A stretch of DNA of 64,000 nucleotides, taken from contig JAGTXO010000025.1 of NCBI GenBank assembly GCA_019448385.1, positions 372,001 to 436,000 of the forward strand, given 5' to 3'. Source of the DNA: Diacronema lutheri (Eukaryota > Haptophyta > Pavlovophyceae > Pavlovales > Pavlovaceae). This document shows positions 44,035-55,300 of the stretch, piece by piece; the stretch's first letter is position 1; each line of letters begins with the position of its first letter. The notes beneath the pieces are model-generated. The model saw nothing but the letters and a program-made list of their open reading frames with translations. It made no database searches and was not told the DNA's origin. A program made the position numbers and the translations under genes.

Positions 44035-44937
44035 CTACACGGCGATTGCTGCGGTGCTTTGCGCGAGAAGGCGGGCTCGCCACGCGTCGGCGCAGCCTGC
44101 GCGCGCCAGGTAGCCGTCGACCGAGCCGTGCGCGGCCGCGAGCCACTGGAGCGTCGCGACCATTGCGGCGGGCGGCGAGCCCTGAAGGTTGGTGAGATCG
44201 GCGCCGTCGATTTTCTCCGCATTAGTCTCGGCCATGAAGGTCTGGCGGCCCAGAATCTGCTCGGAGAGGCCGTACGCCTCAATAATCTCGTCGCGCGAGT
44301 CGCCCGCCGCGTGCTGCAGCAGCGCGGCGAGCACGCCCGTCCGGTCCTTGCCGTAGGCGCAGTGGAAGAGCACGCCGTCGCCGCGCGCCACGCCCTCAGC
44401 GACGGCATGCATCGCGCGCGCAAAATCGCCCGCGTTGGCGGCGAGCATGGCGGTGTTCAAGACGGCATTGCCTCCCTCGGAGAGCGCGTCGTACAGCAGC
44501 CGATTGAGCTGCTCCCCGCTGAAGCCGCGGAAGAGGAGCGCCTGCGCTCGCTTGGCGACCGGCAGCTGCGCCTCGATCGCGTCAAAGAAAGCGTCCATGT
44601 CGTTGAGGACGGGGACGTGGATGCGGCGCCAGCGGCCATCGCCGCAATCGAGCCGCTCGGCGAGAGCAAGCCCGTGCGGCGTCGCCTTGGCGCGCGCCTT
44701 CGCCATCTCGTCCGCGTTGCGCAGGTCGATAACGCACGTGATGCCGTGCGCAGCGAGCAGCTCGCAGTCCTCCGCGGTCGCCGTCTCGACCGCCGCCGAG
44801 CGGTACACGCCAGGCAGCCGTGAGCTCACGGCGCGAAAGTTGCGGATCCCCGCCAGCTCGAGCGCACGCGCGCCGAGGCTGAGCGCACTGAAGGCGAGCA
44901 GGCGGACGGCGCACCAAGTCGGCCGGTGCACGGCCAT
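44035..44937 (-). CDS. Tyrosine-phosphatase-like protein (Y_phosphatase3 type)
   Basis: Intronless, 300 residues. The active-site loop HCAYGKDRTGV contains Cys193 and Arg199 (CX5R), the form found in MptpB-like and related eukaryotic phosphatases, which act on phosphotyrosine or phosphoinositides. Upstream GIRNFRAV.. and CVIDLRNADEM are the usual start of this family. The first 26 residues (WCAVRLLAFSALSLGARALE core) look like a signal peptide or organelle leader. Stop codons of this gene and the RecQ gene are 30 bp apart, and it diverges from the YbaK gene over 67 bp. Substrate unknown. Confidence 0.85.
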   Translation of the reverse strand: MAVHRPTWCAVRLLAFSALSLGARALELAGIRNFRAVSSRLPGVYRSAAVETATAEDCELLAAHGITCVIDLRNADEMAKARAKATPHGLALAERLDCGDGRWRRIHVPVLNDMDAFFDAIEAQLPVAKRAQALLFRGFSGEQLNRLLYDALSEGGNAVLNTAMLAANAGDFARAMHAVAEGVARGDGVLFHCAYGKDRTGVLAALLQHAAGDSRDEIIEAYGLSEQILGRQTFMAETNAEKIDGADLTNLQGSPPAAMVATLQWLAAAHGSVDGYLARAGCADAWRARLLAQSTAAIAV

Positions 44938-45004
44938 TCTCGATCTTGCCCGGCAAAGATTCTTCGCCGCTCAAAACCAAAATCTGAAAATCTCGCCACG
45001 CGGC
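44938..45004. promoter_or_regulatory. 67-bp bidirectional promoter region
   Basis: AT-richer spacer between divergent ATG codons of the phosphatase-like and YbaK-domain genes (TCAAAACCAAAATCTGAAAA at about 44973-44992). Confidence 0.5.
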
Positions 45005-46380
45005 ATGGCCGCGCGTTTCGCGCGCATCGCGGTGGGCAACGGGCCGCGCCCGTACGTGAAGCTTACGCTGAATGTGTCCGTCTTTGCCCCCGCGGGATCC
45101 GCCGCGCCGTGCTCGACGCTCGCGAGCGGCGACCTGATCAACTTGCAGCTCGTGCTCACCGGCAGGTCGGGTGAGCCGGTCGATGTGCACCTCACGACGT
45201 GCGTCGCCGATGCGCGCCCCGCGCGCGCTCCGCGTGGCTTGGGCGCGTCGGGCGTCAGCACGGCCGCGGCGCGGTCTGACGACGTGCTCGCTTTGCAGCT
45301 GATTATAAATGGTTCGAGCGCGGGCGAGCTCGTCACCGTAAGGCTCGATGGGCACGCGCCGCCTGTTGGCACGGCCTCGCCGGCTAAGGCCGGCGGGCGC
45401 GCCGGCGCTCGTGCAGACGCAAGCCAAGGTGCCACGCCGGCGCCTTGCTTCGCTCGAGCGCAGCCGTGCACATCCGAGCCCTCGCGTCCGTTTGCCGCGC
45501 CCGCCGCGCCGAGCCCGTCCGCCCTGCCGCCCGCAACCAGCCATGGCCAGAAGAGCTCCGTGCAGGCGCGTCTGGAGCTCGAGGCGGCCACGCTGGGCCT
45601 GACAGGCTGCGTCTTCGCTCGCGTGCCAAGCGAATACTACGACCAGAGCCTCGAATGGCGGCGCGACCAGCTGGGTGCGGCCTCGGTCGAGCACCTGTGC
45701 AAAAGCATCATTAGTAAGCGCCGCCATGCTGCGCCCTGCGCAGGGCGCCTCTATCTCGCGCGCGCGCGAGACGCACTCAGGCCGCTCGCGCGCTCGCTCT
45801 CGCGTGCGCACAGTGGAGAACACGCGCTTCGACCCGCCCGCGCGCGGCGTGCCGGTCGTGGCCGGGCGTGTCAAGTATGTGCTCGTCGTCGTGCAGTACG
45901 TGCAGAAGCTGCACAAGGAGCGGCTGGCGGCGGCCGTGCGCTCGCTTGAGGGCGACAAGGCTGTGGGCAAGAACCACGTGCGGCCATCACAGCGCGCACA
46001 CGGCGTTTTGCGCGCGCGCGCGCGTGCGGCACGCGTCGCGACCCTGCCGCTCGTTCGCGTGAGGCATCGCGTTGACGTACGCCCCGCCGCGCCGCCGCCG
46101 CGCCGCCGCGCCGCCGCGCCGCCGCCGTCGCGTCGGCGGGCAGTACAACATGCGGCTGATCGACGGCGCTCTCTCGGACGCCATGTCGGGCTTCGAGCAC
46201 AACGCTGTGACACCGCTCGGCCTCGCGACGCCGATGCCAATTATCGTGCACTCAGCGATTGCTAAGCTGCCGGGCGGTCATTTTTGGCTGGGCGGCGGCG
46301 AAGTCGATCTCAAGCTGCGCTTCGACACGGCCGTCTTCCTCGAGCATTTCAAGCCCGTCGTCGCTGACGTTTGTGGGTGA
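45005..46380 (+). CDS. YbaK/ProRS-associated-domain protein with N-terminal extension
   Basis: Exons 45005-45713, 45814-45977 and 46144-46380 give 369 residues. Intron 1 has a classic GTAAGC donor and CACAG acceptor; intron 2 is GTGCGG-GGCAG. The C-terminal half matches plant YbaK-like proteins: FARVPSEYYDQSLEWRRDQL, VEHLCKSIIMENT, KYVLVVVQYVQKLHKE, YNMRLIDGALSDAMSGFEHN, FWLGGGEVDLKL. YbaK-type domains hydrolyse mischarged aminoacyl-tRNA in trans, though the role of this plant-type group is not established. The first 120 residues hold two similar beta-strand units (SGDLINLQLVLTGRSGEPVDVHL and a second around LALQLIINGSSAGELVTVRL) not usual in the family, followed by an Ala/Pro linker. No targeting signal seen. 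Confidence 0.85.
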
Positions 46381-46412
46381 AGCCTTGTCGAGACTACAGG
46401 TAATCGCGGGCA

Positions 46413-49400
46413 TTAAGAAAGCAGGGATTTGGGGTTGGGCCTCAGTTTCTTCGCTGTTTCACAAGCCTTCTCAGTGGGCAGCCACAGTTTCTTGTGTGCA
46501 ATTTCTAAAGGATGGTGAGGGGACAGCAAGGATAACGTCAGAGTAGCGGCCATGGCCTTCGCCAAGCCCCTGAGCGCCGCCGGTGGCGGCGGCGGCGGCG
46601 GCGCGGCGGCGGGCGGCGGCGCGACGGCGGGCGGCGGCGCGGCGGCGGGCGGCGGCGCGGCGGTGGGCGGCGGCGCGGCGGTGGGCGGCGGCGCGGCGGC
46701 GGGCGGCAGCGGCGGCGGCGCGGCGGCGACGGCAGCACCAGTCGGCTTGTCCGCCCACGCACCCGAGACGCTGTCCCAGGCCTTGCCCGGTGGCGCGCGC
46801 CCACGCGGCCGCGGGTGGCGGGCTCGAGCGGCGGGGGGCGGGCGGCCGGCGCGCCAGTCGAAGACAGGTGCAACCGTGGCGGCAGGCGCCGAGCGCAGCG
46901 CGTCGGTCACAGAGCGCGTGGTGCGCGCGGCGACCGTGGCGCGCATGGCGGGCGGGCGGTGAGCAGCGCCCGCCGGCGCGCCGGCGGGCGCGGCAGCCGG
47001 CGCGCCGGCGGGCGCGGCCGCCTCGAGCCCGGCGGAGGCGCCGCGCTTGCGCTTGCGCGTGCCGCCGCGCGTGCGCCTGCGCGCGCGCCCGCCGCGCGCC
47101 CGTTCGGCCTGCGCGTCGCCAGCCGCGTCGCCGGCCGCGTCGCCGCGCCGCACGTAGACGACCGCGAACGCCTCCTCGCCGGTCCCGTCGACGCCGCCGC
47201 GCGCGCGGCGCAGGACCGACCGCCACTGCAGCCGCCGCGCGCGGCCGGGCTCGCACGCAAACCAGCGCCCACCGCGCCTGACGACGGCCACAAAGTCGTC
47301 GTCGCGCCGCCCGCGCCGGCGCGTGCGCAGCAGCACGCACTGCACGTCGAGCCAGCCCTCGTGCCAGTCGGCCGTGCTGGGGGCGACGCGAATCGACTGC
47401 GGGAGCTCGACGCCAAAGCCGGCGAGGCGCACGATGTGCGCGACGATGACGCTCGAAATGGCGGGGGCGCTCGACGGGTCGCCCGCTGCAGCGAGCACCG
47501 CCCCGCCCCAGTGCTCACGCGTGACGCAATCCGCGTCCTCGACGTGCACGTGCGCCACGCTCGCGCCGAGCTGGTGCAGCAACGCGCAGATGTCGGCGTC
47601 GACCGTCCTCTCCTCCTCGGCCGCCTCGGCCGTGCCGCGGGCGGCGGCGTCGCCTGTCGGCTGCCCGAGGTACGCGATCGCCCGCTCGACGGCCGCGCGC
47701 TCCGCACGCGCTGCGCTGTCGATCGCCGCATTGCCGACGGGCGCGCGCAGCGCCGCGATCGCGTCTTGCAACGCCGTCGCGTCGCCCGTCGCCGCCGCCG
47801 CCGTCACCGCCGCCGCGCTCGCGGTGCCGTGCGCGACGGCGTGCAGCGCGGCGGCGCGCGCGGCGGGGATGCGCCCGTCCAGCGCGAGCACGAGCGGCGG
47901 CCCGGCCGGCGTCTGCTGCCGCCGGTGCCGCCGGCTCGCAGCCGGGTGGTCGGCGCGCGCGCGCTCGAGCCGCGCGCGCCGCTCGACGACGCGCGCCCAG
48001 AAGGCCTGCACCCTCGGCTGCGCGAATGCAAGCCAGCCGGCGCCGCGCGTCACGACGTGCACGACGATCCGGTCCTCGTGCCCGAGGTACTGCACGTAGA
48101 GCGCTTTGCTCACGCCGAGGACGTGCATGCCGAGCTGCAGCTGATCGCGGTGCGGCTGCGGCGGCCCGTCCTCGTGCGCCGTGGCGCCCGCCTTGGTGAG
48201 CGTCTTCACCTCGACGAGGACCTGCTCGTTGTTTTCGGGGAGGATGGCGAGCCCGTCCGGCGAGAAGGCGAACGGCGCGCTCTTGTCGTGCGGGTCCGCA
48301 CGCACCATCGGCAGGTTGCACACGACGGTGATGCCGTACGCGGCCGCCAGCTTGCGCAGCGCGACGGCCTCGCCGAGGATGCCCGCGGTCGTCGCCTTGG
48401 TCCGCACCTCGCGCCGCCGCCGGTGCACGTACTCGTCGGTGAGCGTCTCGTGCGCGACGCCGGCGTTGTCGTTCACGACGTCGCCAACCTTGCTGCCCGT
48501 GACCTCCTCCCATCGCTCGTCGTGCCAGCGCGGGCTGCGCTGCGCGGGCGCGCCCGCGCCGACGGCGTCGAGCACGCGGCGCAGCGCTGTGCCGTCGGGC
48601 GCAGCAGGCACGCGCGCGCGGTCCTGGGCCTCGCGAGCGTCGAGGACGCGGCCCGTAGTGGAATCTTGGGGTAGGTCGAGCTTGCTCGCCTCGCCGTAGC
48701 GGCTCTCCAGCTGGCGCGGTGCGTCGGCAGGGCCGCCGTCCGTGCGCGCACCCGACGCGCCCGCCAGTGCACGCGGCGCAGCGTCCGAGGCGCCCGCCGC
48801 GCCCGCGCCGCCGCCAATCGCGCCAGCGCACGCGCGCGCCGCGACCTGCGGACGGCCAGCCGCAGGGGCCTCGTCCGCTCGGCCGGCCGCTGCGTCGGCC
48901 GTCCGCTTGGCCGCCTCGCGCACGTCTCCGAGCGCGAGCGTGGCTGGCGCCGTCCAGCTCCCGTTGCGTTTGTCCCAACATTTGAGCAGCCCGCCAAGGA
49001 GGGGCGTGCCCGTCGGGCGGTCCTCGGGCACCTCCGCCAGGATCGCGTCGACGCGCAGCGCGGCCGCCACATCGCAAAACGCGCGCGCGGCGCGCGCCAT
49101 CCGCTCGGCGCGCGCGCCGCCGTCGTCCGCCGCGCGGCGGATGGCGTGGCTCACGTGCGCGACGCGGAGCGAGACGACGGCGTGCGCCGGCGCGCCGGCG
49201 CCCGTGCCGAGCGTGTGCCGCCGGATGGCCAGCTGCCCATCGCCCATGCGCGGCGGCAGCGACGCGCACGCCGCGACGGTCGTCGTGCCGGCCGCGCTGT
49301 CGCACAGCCAGCTCGCCTCGCCGCCGCCCGCAAACTCAAAGGTCGCGAAGCCCTCGCGGCCGAAAAGCGCGACGAAGTGGTCGAGCACCGCCTTGTTGAT

Positions 49401-52241
49401 CGCGCGCGCCGCCGGCCGCGTCGATGCGCCGCGGGCAGCGCCACCCGCCGCGCCGCGCGCATCGCTGCACGTCGCAGGGCAGGTGCAGCCGGACGCGCGC
49501 ACGCCGTCCGACCGCGTCCGCGGCAGCTCGAGCTCGCGCACCTTGGGGCAGAACCAGAGCGGGTTGGACGCCTCGAGGCACAGCACGACGAGCCGCCCGT
49601 CCGTGCCGGCCAGCGCGCGCGCGTCGCGCAGCAGCTCGACGGCGAGCTCGGACGTCGCCGCGTGCACCGCCGGCTCGCCCGTCGCGCGGTCGGGCGGGAA
49701 GAGGCCGCCGCCGACGAGCGGGCTGGGGCAGCGGCCGAGCATCACGAGCAGCGGCGGCGGCGGCGTCTGCGGCGCCTGCTGCCCGACCGCAGCCGCCGTC
49801 AGCCCGGCCAGGTCGGAGCTCGTGCGGAGGGCCTTGAGCGCGACGCGCGAGCCGGTGCCCGCCTGCTCGGAAAACGTGGCGAGCATGGCGCACGTGCTCG
49901 CCCTCGCGCCGCACTGCCAGCTGACGCGCGCGAGGAGGCCTTCCAGCGTGTCGTTTTCGCGCGGCCGCGTGACCGCGTCGAGCGCCGCCGGGCCGAGCTG
50001 GAGGCTGCCGGGCGTGACGCACAGCACCGCCTCGTGGTAGGCGCGCAGCAGCTCCCTCGGCAGCTGCTCGGCGGGCGTCGCCGCCTGCCCGCCCACCCAC
50101 CGTGCACCGTGGCCGCCGTCGCCCGCGCCCGCGAGCCGCACCGCCGGCCCGCCCGTGATCGCCGAGGTCGGCGGCGTGCCGAGCGCGTCGACGAGCGCGC
50201 GCACGGGCGCGACACGCCTGCGCGCAGCGTCCGCGCCGACGGCGAGCGCGGCGATCTGAGCGCCCTCCCATGCGCGCCCCCTCGCGTCGTCCCGCGCGGC
50301 CGCCGGCGCGGCGCCCGGCCGCGCGCCGTGCGGCACCGCGCACGCCGCCGCGACGACCTCCGCGCGCGCGCCGGCGGCGTCGGGCGCGTGCAGCTGCGCG
50401 AGCGCGCCAAAGAGCGCGGCGGCCGAGCGGTAGCGGCCGTGCGCCGCGACGAGCGCGTAGAGCACGCGCAGCGCGGCCACGCCCGCCTGGTCGGGCGCGT
50501 CGCCAGCGATTTGCTCGACCTCCCACGTGCGCGTGGGCGGCGGGCTGCCGTCGGCCGGGTCCGGACGCAGCGCCCACGCGCGCTCGACGATCGCGTTGAA
50601 CACGCCGTGCGCGGCGCCCTCGTCAAACTCGGCGGCGCCCGCCGCGTGCGCGCACCACCCGTGCACGCGCGACGTGGGCGCATCCACGGCGCGCTGCACG
50701 ACGAGCACCGCCGGCCGGTCGACGCAGCCGAGGCTCACCGCCGCGTGCTTGCCCTCGAGCAGCGCCGCCGCCGCAGCCTCGACCAAGGCGTCATCAGGCG
50801 CGTCGCCGACGACGACGGCACAGCCGTCGCCGTACTCGGCCTGCATCGCGGCGACGCACGACGCGACAAAGTCGCCGCCCGCGGCCGCCGCGTGTCGCGC
50901 CGCCAGCATCCGGCGCGCGATGGCAAGCCAGACGTACTCGGCCGGCGCGCGCGCGGCGCGCGCGCGAGGCGCGCCGGCCGCGCCGCGTGCGCCAGCGCGT
51001 GCGCCTCCAGCGGCCGCAACGGCCGAGGCGGCTGGAGCGGCGGTGAGCGTGCGCCGCGCGCGCTTCGCCGGCCGCGCGATGGGCGATGCACCCGCCATCG
51101 CACCGCCCGCAGCAGCCGGTGCGGCCGCCACAGCGCCCGCCGCAACGCCACTCGTCACGACGCCCGTGGCGGGCGGCGCGGCGGCGGACGTGGCCGCCTC
51201 GACGGGCGTCGCGCAACTACCGCCAGCGGTCGCGGACGCGCCCGGCGACGCGTCGGCGAGGAGGTGGCGCAGCACGCCGCGCGCGAGCGCGACTCGCACG
51301 GCGAGCGTCAGCGCGCGCAGGCGGTCGGAAGGCGAGGCGTCGCGCTCGGCGTCGGCGGACGTGGCGGCAGCAGGCGGGGCGGCGGGCGGCACGGCGGCGG
51401 GCTGGGCGGCCGCCGGCGCAACCTCGTCGGCCTTGGCCAGCCAGACGAGCCCGGCGACTGCGAGCACGACGCTGTACGCGCCGACATCGTCACCCGCAAC
51501 GCGCGCCAGCCGGGCGTGGGCGTCGGCCTCGGACACGGCGACGCGGAAGAGCACGTCGTCGCGGGCAGCTTGCTCGGCAAACTGACGCAGCTGCTTGGCC
51601 ATCGTCACGCCGGCGACGCACGCCTCGCCCGCCTCTGCCTCGACCTGCTCGTCCTGGCCGATGGCGGACGCGCCGGCCTCGGCGCCAGCGTCGAGTGTCC
51701 GGCGGCGCTCGAGGGCGAAGCCACGCACACAGACGCGCTGGAGGCCGCCGAGCGCGCCCGCCTTCTCGTGCAGCGCGCACGACAGCTCGACCACCGAGTC
51801 CACGCGCCTCGCGGCGGCGCCCCCCCGCTCGCCGCGCGTGGCCGCGCGCACGACGAACACCGTGAATTGCGCGCGCTTCGCCGCGCGCGCCGACGCGCAC
51901 GCGTGCTTCAGGAGCCGGCAAAGCGCGGGCCTTTGCGCCGCTGCGCCCCGCGTGCACAGCAGCAGTTGGCCGCGCTCGTCGCCCAGCTCCTGCTCGACGG
52001 CGGCCTCGAGCGCGTCGTCCGTCAAATCGCCGTGCTCCGTCGAGGCGAGCGCGCGCGCAGCCGCGAGCGCCAGCTCGCCTGCGCCCGCGCGCCGCCGGCG
52101 GCGCGCACCGGCGGGCGCGTGCGGCGCCGACGCGTGTGACGACGCCGCCGCGTCCGCGCGCGCACACGCGGCGCGCAACGCCTCACGCGCCGAGGCGGCC
52201 GCGCGCGCCCTGGGCGCGAGCTTCAAGAACGTGCGCGCGGC

Positions 52242-52316
<75 letters not shown>

Positions 52317-55300
52317 GGCCGGCGGCGGCGGTGGCGGCGGTGGCGGCGCGGCCACGGCGGCGGCAGCAGCGGCGGCGGCGGCGGTGGCGGCGGCGGCGGC
52401 GCCCAGCGCGGGCGGCGGCGGCGTGGCGGCGGCGGTGGCGGCGGCGGTGACGCCAGCGGCGGCCTTGGCGCCGCGCGTCTGCGGCGGCGTTTCGGCGCGA
52501 TCGGGGCTGCCCCCGCCACGCACCGCGCTCGTGACCGCGCAGACGCCGCCCGGCGCACGATCGCTGGCCGCGCCGGTCAGCGCGACGCGGAGGCGCTCGC
52601 CGACAGCGTACATGTCCGCCACGCTGAACGTGCGCGGCGCGGACGAGCAGCCCGCCGCGGCGAGCGCGTCGTTGAGCGCGCCCACTATCGCGAGGCCGCA
52701 CGTCGCGCCACGCTGCGCCGCCTCGTTGAGCAGCAGCGCGCGGCGCACGCGCGAAATGTCGAGACCCGCCGCGTGCAGCGTGGCAGTTATCGCCTTGGCG
52801 AGCATGAGCGCCTGCCTGCAGGGCGACGCGAGCGTGTCGACGAGCACCGCGTCGTAGCGATGCTCGCCCGCGCGCGCGACGCGCACAAGGCGCAACGCGG
52901 TGAAATGGCCGGAGGCGAGCTGCGCGCCGTCGTCACCGCCCGCGCCGCCGCGCTCGTCCGACGGGCTCCACACGCCGATGACAGCCTGCGTTGTCGCCTC
53001 GCTGCGCAGGCGGTGCAGCAGCGCGGCGCGCTCGGCGTCGTCCTGAAACACCGCGGGTTGCGCGGCGAGCGGCACGTGGCAGACATGCCCGCCGCCGGCC
53101 TGCCCGTGCACGCGCAGCACGACCTCGCAGCACGCGTCGACGGTTGAGGCGAGCATGTCGCCGCTGGCGATGCGCTCCACCTCTGCCTGCGGGAGGCCGG
53201 CGCTCGCGGCGGCGGCGGCCAGCCGGCGCGCAGCCGCGTCGCCCGCCCACGCAAGCAGCGCCGAGTTGGCGGGTTGGAGGGGAAGCTCAAGGGCGGCTGG
53301 TTCGGTGGCGGTAGCCTCGTTGGCAACGGGCACGTTGGCGGTGCGCGCGTTGGCGGCGGGCGCGGCGGCGATGGCTGGTGGGGCGGAAGACGCGCCCGCG
53401 GCGGCAGGCGCGGACGCGGCAGCGGCAGCGGCTAGTGGGGCGGGGAAAACGCCGTCGGTGGCAGGCGCGGAGGCGAATGCAGGAGCAACTAGTGGGGCGG
53501 GAAAATCGGCGGCAGGCGCGAAGGCGGATGCAGCAGCGGCTAGTGCGGCGGGGAAAACACCGTCGGCGGCAGGCGCGAAGGCGGATGCAGGAGCGCCCAG
53601 CGGGGCGCAGAAAACACCGTCGGCGGCAGGCGCGAAGGCGACAGCAGCAGCGGCCAGTGGAGCGGAGGCGCAGGGCCACGCGCGCGCCAGCCGTGCAAGC
53701 CCAAGCCGCGCGCGAGCGACGCACGCGCCGATGGCCGAGGCGGCGGCGCAGGCCACGACGTGGCCTGGCACCGGTGTGGCCAGCCGCTCGCGGGTGTGCA
53801 CGTCGAGCCGCGCCCCACGCCAAGAGCGGCGGCGCGCTGAACGGAGGCGCGCGACCCCGATCGATCCGCCCGCGCACGCGCGCGCCGGCTCAGTGTGGCC
53901 AACGCGCGCCGCTATGCAAGGCGCGCGCGCGATAACGGCGGCTGTCGGCCGTGGCGTGCGCGTGGCGGCGCCGCGGCGACGGGCGCGGCACACGAGCCGC
54001 TCGGGCGCGCCGCCGCCGCGCGGCACGATGTCGAGCAGCACGGTCACGCCGCGCGCGCGCGCGACCGCCGTGCACGCGAGCCGCACGGGCAGCGGCGGCC
54101 CGTCCGGGCGCGCGAGCGCCGCCACCTCGGCGTCGGTGAGGCTGTGCAGCTCGCGGCGCGCGCGCGCGAACGCGGCGATGTCCGCGCGCAGCTCCGCGTC
54201 CGTGCCGAGCGCGGCACGCGCGTGCACGGGGAGCGACGCGCGCAGCGCGTGGAGCACGCCGCCGCGCGCGCCGCGCGGCGCCGGCGCGCGCTCGCGCTCA
54301 GCGCGCGCGGCGCGCGTGAGCTCGCGCACCGCGCGCGCGAGATTGCGCCGCGCGGCCGCGACGGGAGGGCTAGGTGCGCGCGCGCGCCGGTTGTAGCGCG
54401 GCCGCGCCGAGTCGAGGGGCGGCGGACGCGGTGCGTACGCCGCGGCGCGGCCCGCGCGCCAAAAGGCCGGCGGCGGGCGCAGCTCCGTCGCGTCGACCGC
54501 GGCCGCGAGCGCGCCGAGCGCGGCGTCGCTGTCGCCCGCCGCGTCGGCCGCGTCGACGAGCACGAAGAGCGCGCCGAGCGCGCGCGACGCGGCCGCCTGC
54601 GCGGCGGTGGGGCGGGCGCAGGCAGCGACGCATGCGGCCGCCATGCCGCGCGCCGCGGCGAACGCCGGTGACGTGACGGCCGCGCCGATGGCAACGGCGG
54701 CGGCGGCGACGGTGGAGGCGGCAGCGCCGGCGATGGAGGTGGCAGCGGCGGCGGCGCTTGCCATCGCGCGGCGCGCGAGACGCGAGGCGCCACCGACCGC
54801 CGCCGCCGCAGCGCGCGCTGCGCGCGCGCCGGTGGCGCGCATCGTCGCCGCGCCAGGCGCCGCCGCGCCGACGCCGCCGGCGCCCGCGCCGTCGCCGCTC
54901 TCGGCCGTGCAGGGCTCCGATGGCGAACCCGGCGTGCGCTGGCGCGTGATGCGCGCGCCGAGGCGCGCGCTCCGCGCCGCGCGGCCGGCGACGTCGAGGA
55001 AGCGCCGTGCGCGCGCCGCGCGCAGGCCACGCGCGCGCGGCGGCGCACCGACAGGCGCCGAGCGCCGCGGCGCGCACGCCGGCGCGTCGCTGTCGGGTTG
55101 CGCAGCGCGCGCGCGGGAACTCGGCGCGGCGTGTGCGGGCGGCGGGCGCGCGCCCGCGCGGCGCAGAGGCGCGAGGCGCCGGCCGCAGACGAGGCGTGTG
55201 CGCAACCAGGACGGCGAGGGCCGCAGGGCGCCGTCGACGTCGCGCATCGGCGGGCCGCGAGCCCGCCGCGCAGCCGTGCGGCGCGCGCGAGGCGCTCGGC

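Noticed and set aside
49146-52139. 997-residue plus-strand open frame inside the giant gene
   Set aside because: It is the antisense of a frame with clear protease and nuclease motifs; its product is Arg/Ala/Gly-rich with no domain, as expected from high GC.
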